Source of the DNA: Betaproteobacteria bacterium
GTDB taxonomy: Bacteria > Pseudomonadota > Gammaproteobacteria > Burkholderiales > Casimicrobiaceae
Length of the DNA: 5,273 bases
Direction of reading: 5' to 3'
Assembly (NCBI GenBank): GCA_013298455.1
Contig: JAAFHR010000258.1
Location: forward strand, 1 to 5,273
Positions 4,642 to 5,273 of the stretch are shown here, piece after piece (the first letter of the stretch is position 1; each line of letters starts with the position of its first letter). The position numbers were made by a program, and so were the translations under genes. The notes beneath the pieces are model-generated. The model made no database searches. It saw nothing but the letters and a program-made list of their open reading frames with translations, and was not told the origin of the DNA.

Positions 4642-5273
4642 TGAGCTGCCCATTGCACGGATGCAATGTCAACGCCATCCAAATGCATATCCCACAACGG
4701 GCTCATCGCACGAAGCTTTTCTACGGTGCGTTTCATCGTCGCGATCGTAGTGTCTACGTCTGCTTCGGTGGTGAAGCGACCGACGGTCATGCGGATCGAG
4801 CTGTGGGCGAGTTCATCGCTGCGACCCAAGGCACGCAGCACGTAGCTCGGTTCAAGTGATGCGCTGGTACACGCAGAGCCCGAACTCACCGCAACTTCTT
4901 TCACGCCCATGATGAGACTTTCACCTTCGACATAGTTGAAGCTGATGTTTAAGTTATGCGGCACACGTTGTTCCATGTCGCCGTTGATGAACACCTCGGG
5001 GATGTCTTTCAAGCCGTTGTACAAACGATCACGAAGCATGCGAATGCGCTCGTTTTCGGTGTTCATTTCGAGCTTGGCGAGGCGAAACGCTTCACCCATA
5101 CCAACGATTTGATGCGTCGCCAAGGTGCCCGAGCGAAAGCCACGCTCATGCCCACCACCGTGAATTTGTGCCTCAAGACGAATGCGTGGTTTTTTACGAA
5201 CGAAGAGCGCGCCCATGCCTTTGGGGCCATAGGTTTTGTGAGCAGAAAAGCTCATCAAATCGACCTTCAAATC
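4638..5273 (-). CDS. iscS: IscS cysteine desulfurase (C-terminal half, cut by window edge)
   Basis: The last 211 residues of a PLP-dependent class V aminotransferase-fold desulfurase of about 404 residues, which converts cysteine to alanine and hands the persulfide to IscU. The frame continues past the right edge: the first codon is Asp, then Leu-Lys-Val-Asp, so the TTG at 5270 is an internal leucine, not a start. The PLP lysine lies in SFSAHKTYGPKG (fragment residue 13, matching K206 of E. coli), and the persulfide cysteine in SSGSACTSAS (residue 135, matching C328); their separation of 122 residues is the same. HGGGHERGFRSGT (38-50) and the conserved C-terminal IscU-docking tail ending WAAH are present. 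Group II features of NifS/IscS are clear. The promoter, and probably iscR, lie beyond the window. Confidence 0.97.
   Translation of the reverse strand, partial: DLKVDLMSFSAHKTYGPKGMGALFVRKKPRIRLEAQIHGGGHERGFRSGTLATHQIVGMGEAFRLAKLEMNTENERIRMLRDRLYNGLKDIPEVFINGDMEQRVPHNLNISFNYVEGESLIMGVKEVAVSSGSACTSASLEPSYVLRALGRSDELAHSSIRMTVGRFTTEADVDTTIATMKRTVEKLRAMSPLWDMHLDGVDIASVQWAAH

Overview
The window holds most of a housekeeping iron-sulfur cluster assembly (ISC) operon, all on the minus strand. Read in the direction of transcription (right to left) the order is iscS (C-terminal half only, cut by the right edge), iscU, iscA, hscB, hscA, fdx, iscX. This is the classic proteobacterial isc order. The protein sequences are close in length and key residues to the E. 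coli proteins as I recall them, but details such as the IscU N-terminal half and the moderate, slightly GC-rich composition make me lean towards a betaproteobacterium; a gammaproteobacterium is not excluded. An iscR regulator and the main promoter would be expected beyond the right edge and cannot be seen.

Layout by position: 1-244 is downstream of the operon and carries a dRS3-like palindrome; 245-439 iscX; 439-777 fdx, whose stop overlaps the iscX start; 778-996 a spacer filled by a GC-rich inverted repeat; 997-2877 hscA; 2878-3028 a spacer filled by a related inverted repeat with CCGCGG ends; 3029-3541 hscB; 3542-3592 a short plain spacer; 3593-3916 iscA; 3917-4040 a spacer with a REP pair and a 7-base-period repeat; 4041-4442 iscU; 4443-4637 a spacer holding a 160-bp element bounded by inverted 7-base-period repeats; 4638-5273 iscS.

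How the genes work together (family knowledge): IscS takes sulfur from cysteine and passes it to the scaffold IscU, Fdx supplies electrons, IscX modulates IscS and may handle iron, HscB delivers loaded IscU to the Hsp70 HscA through the LPPVK motif, and HscA drives release of the cluster to acceptors, with IscA as an A-type carrier. All the expected catalytic and ligand residues are present, so the pathway looks intact.

I see no new gene system here. What is out of the ordinary is the DNA between the genes: every spacer longer than about 100 bp, and the region after iscX, is occupied by an inverted-repeat element, of four or five different kinds, while the two tight junctions (fdx/iscX and iscA/hscB) are free of them. 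Several of these elements run right up to the next start codon, and those genes lack a clear Shine-Dalgarno sequence. This could tune expression inside the operon, or it may just be where such elements are tolerated.
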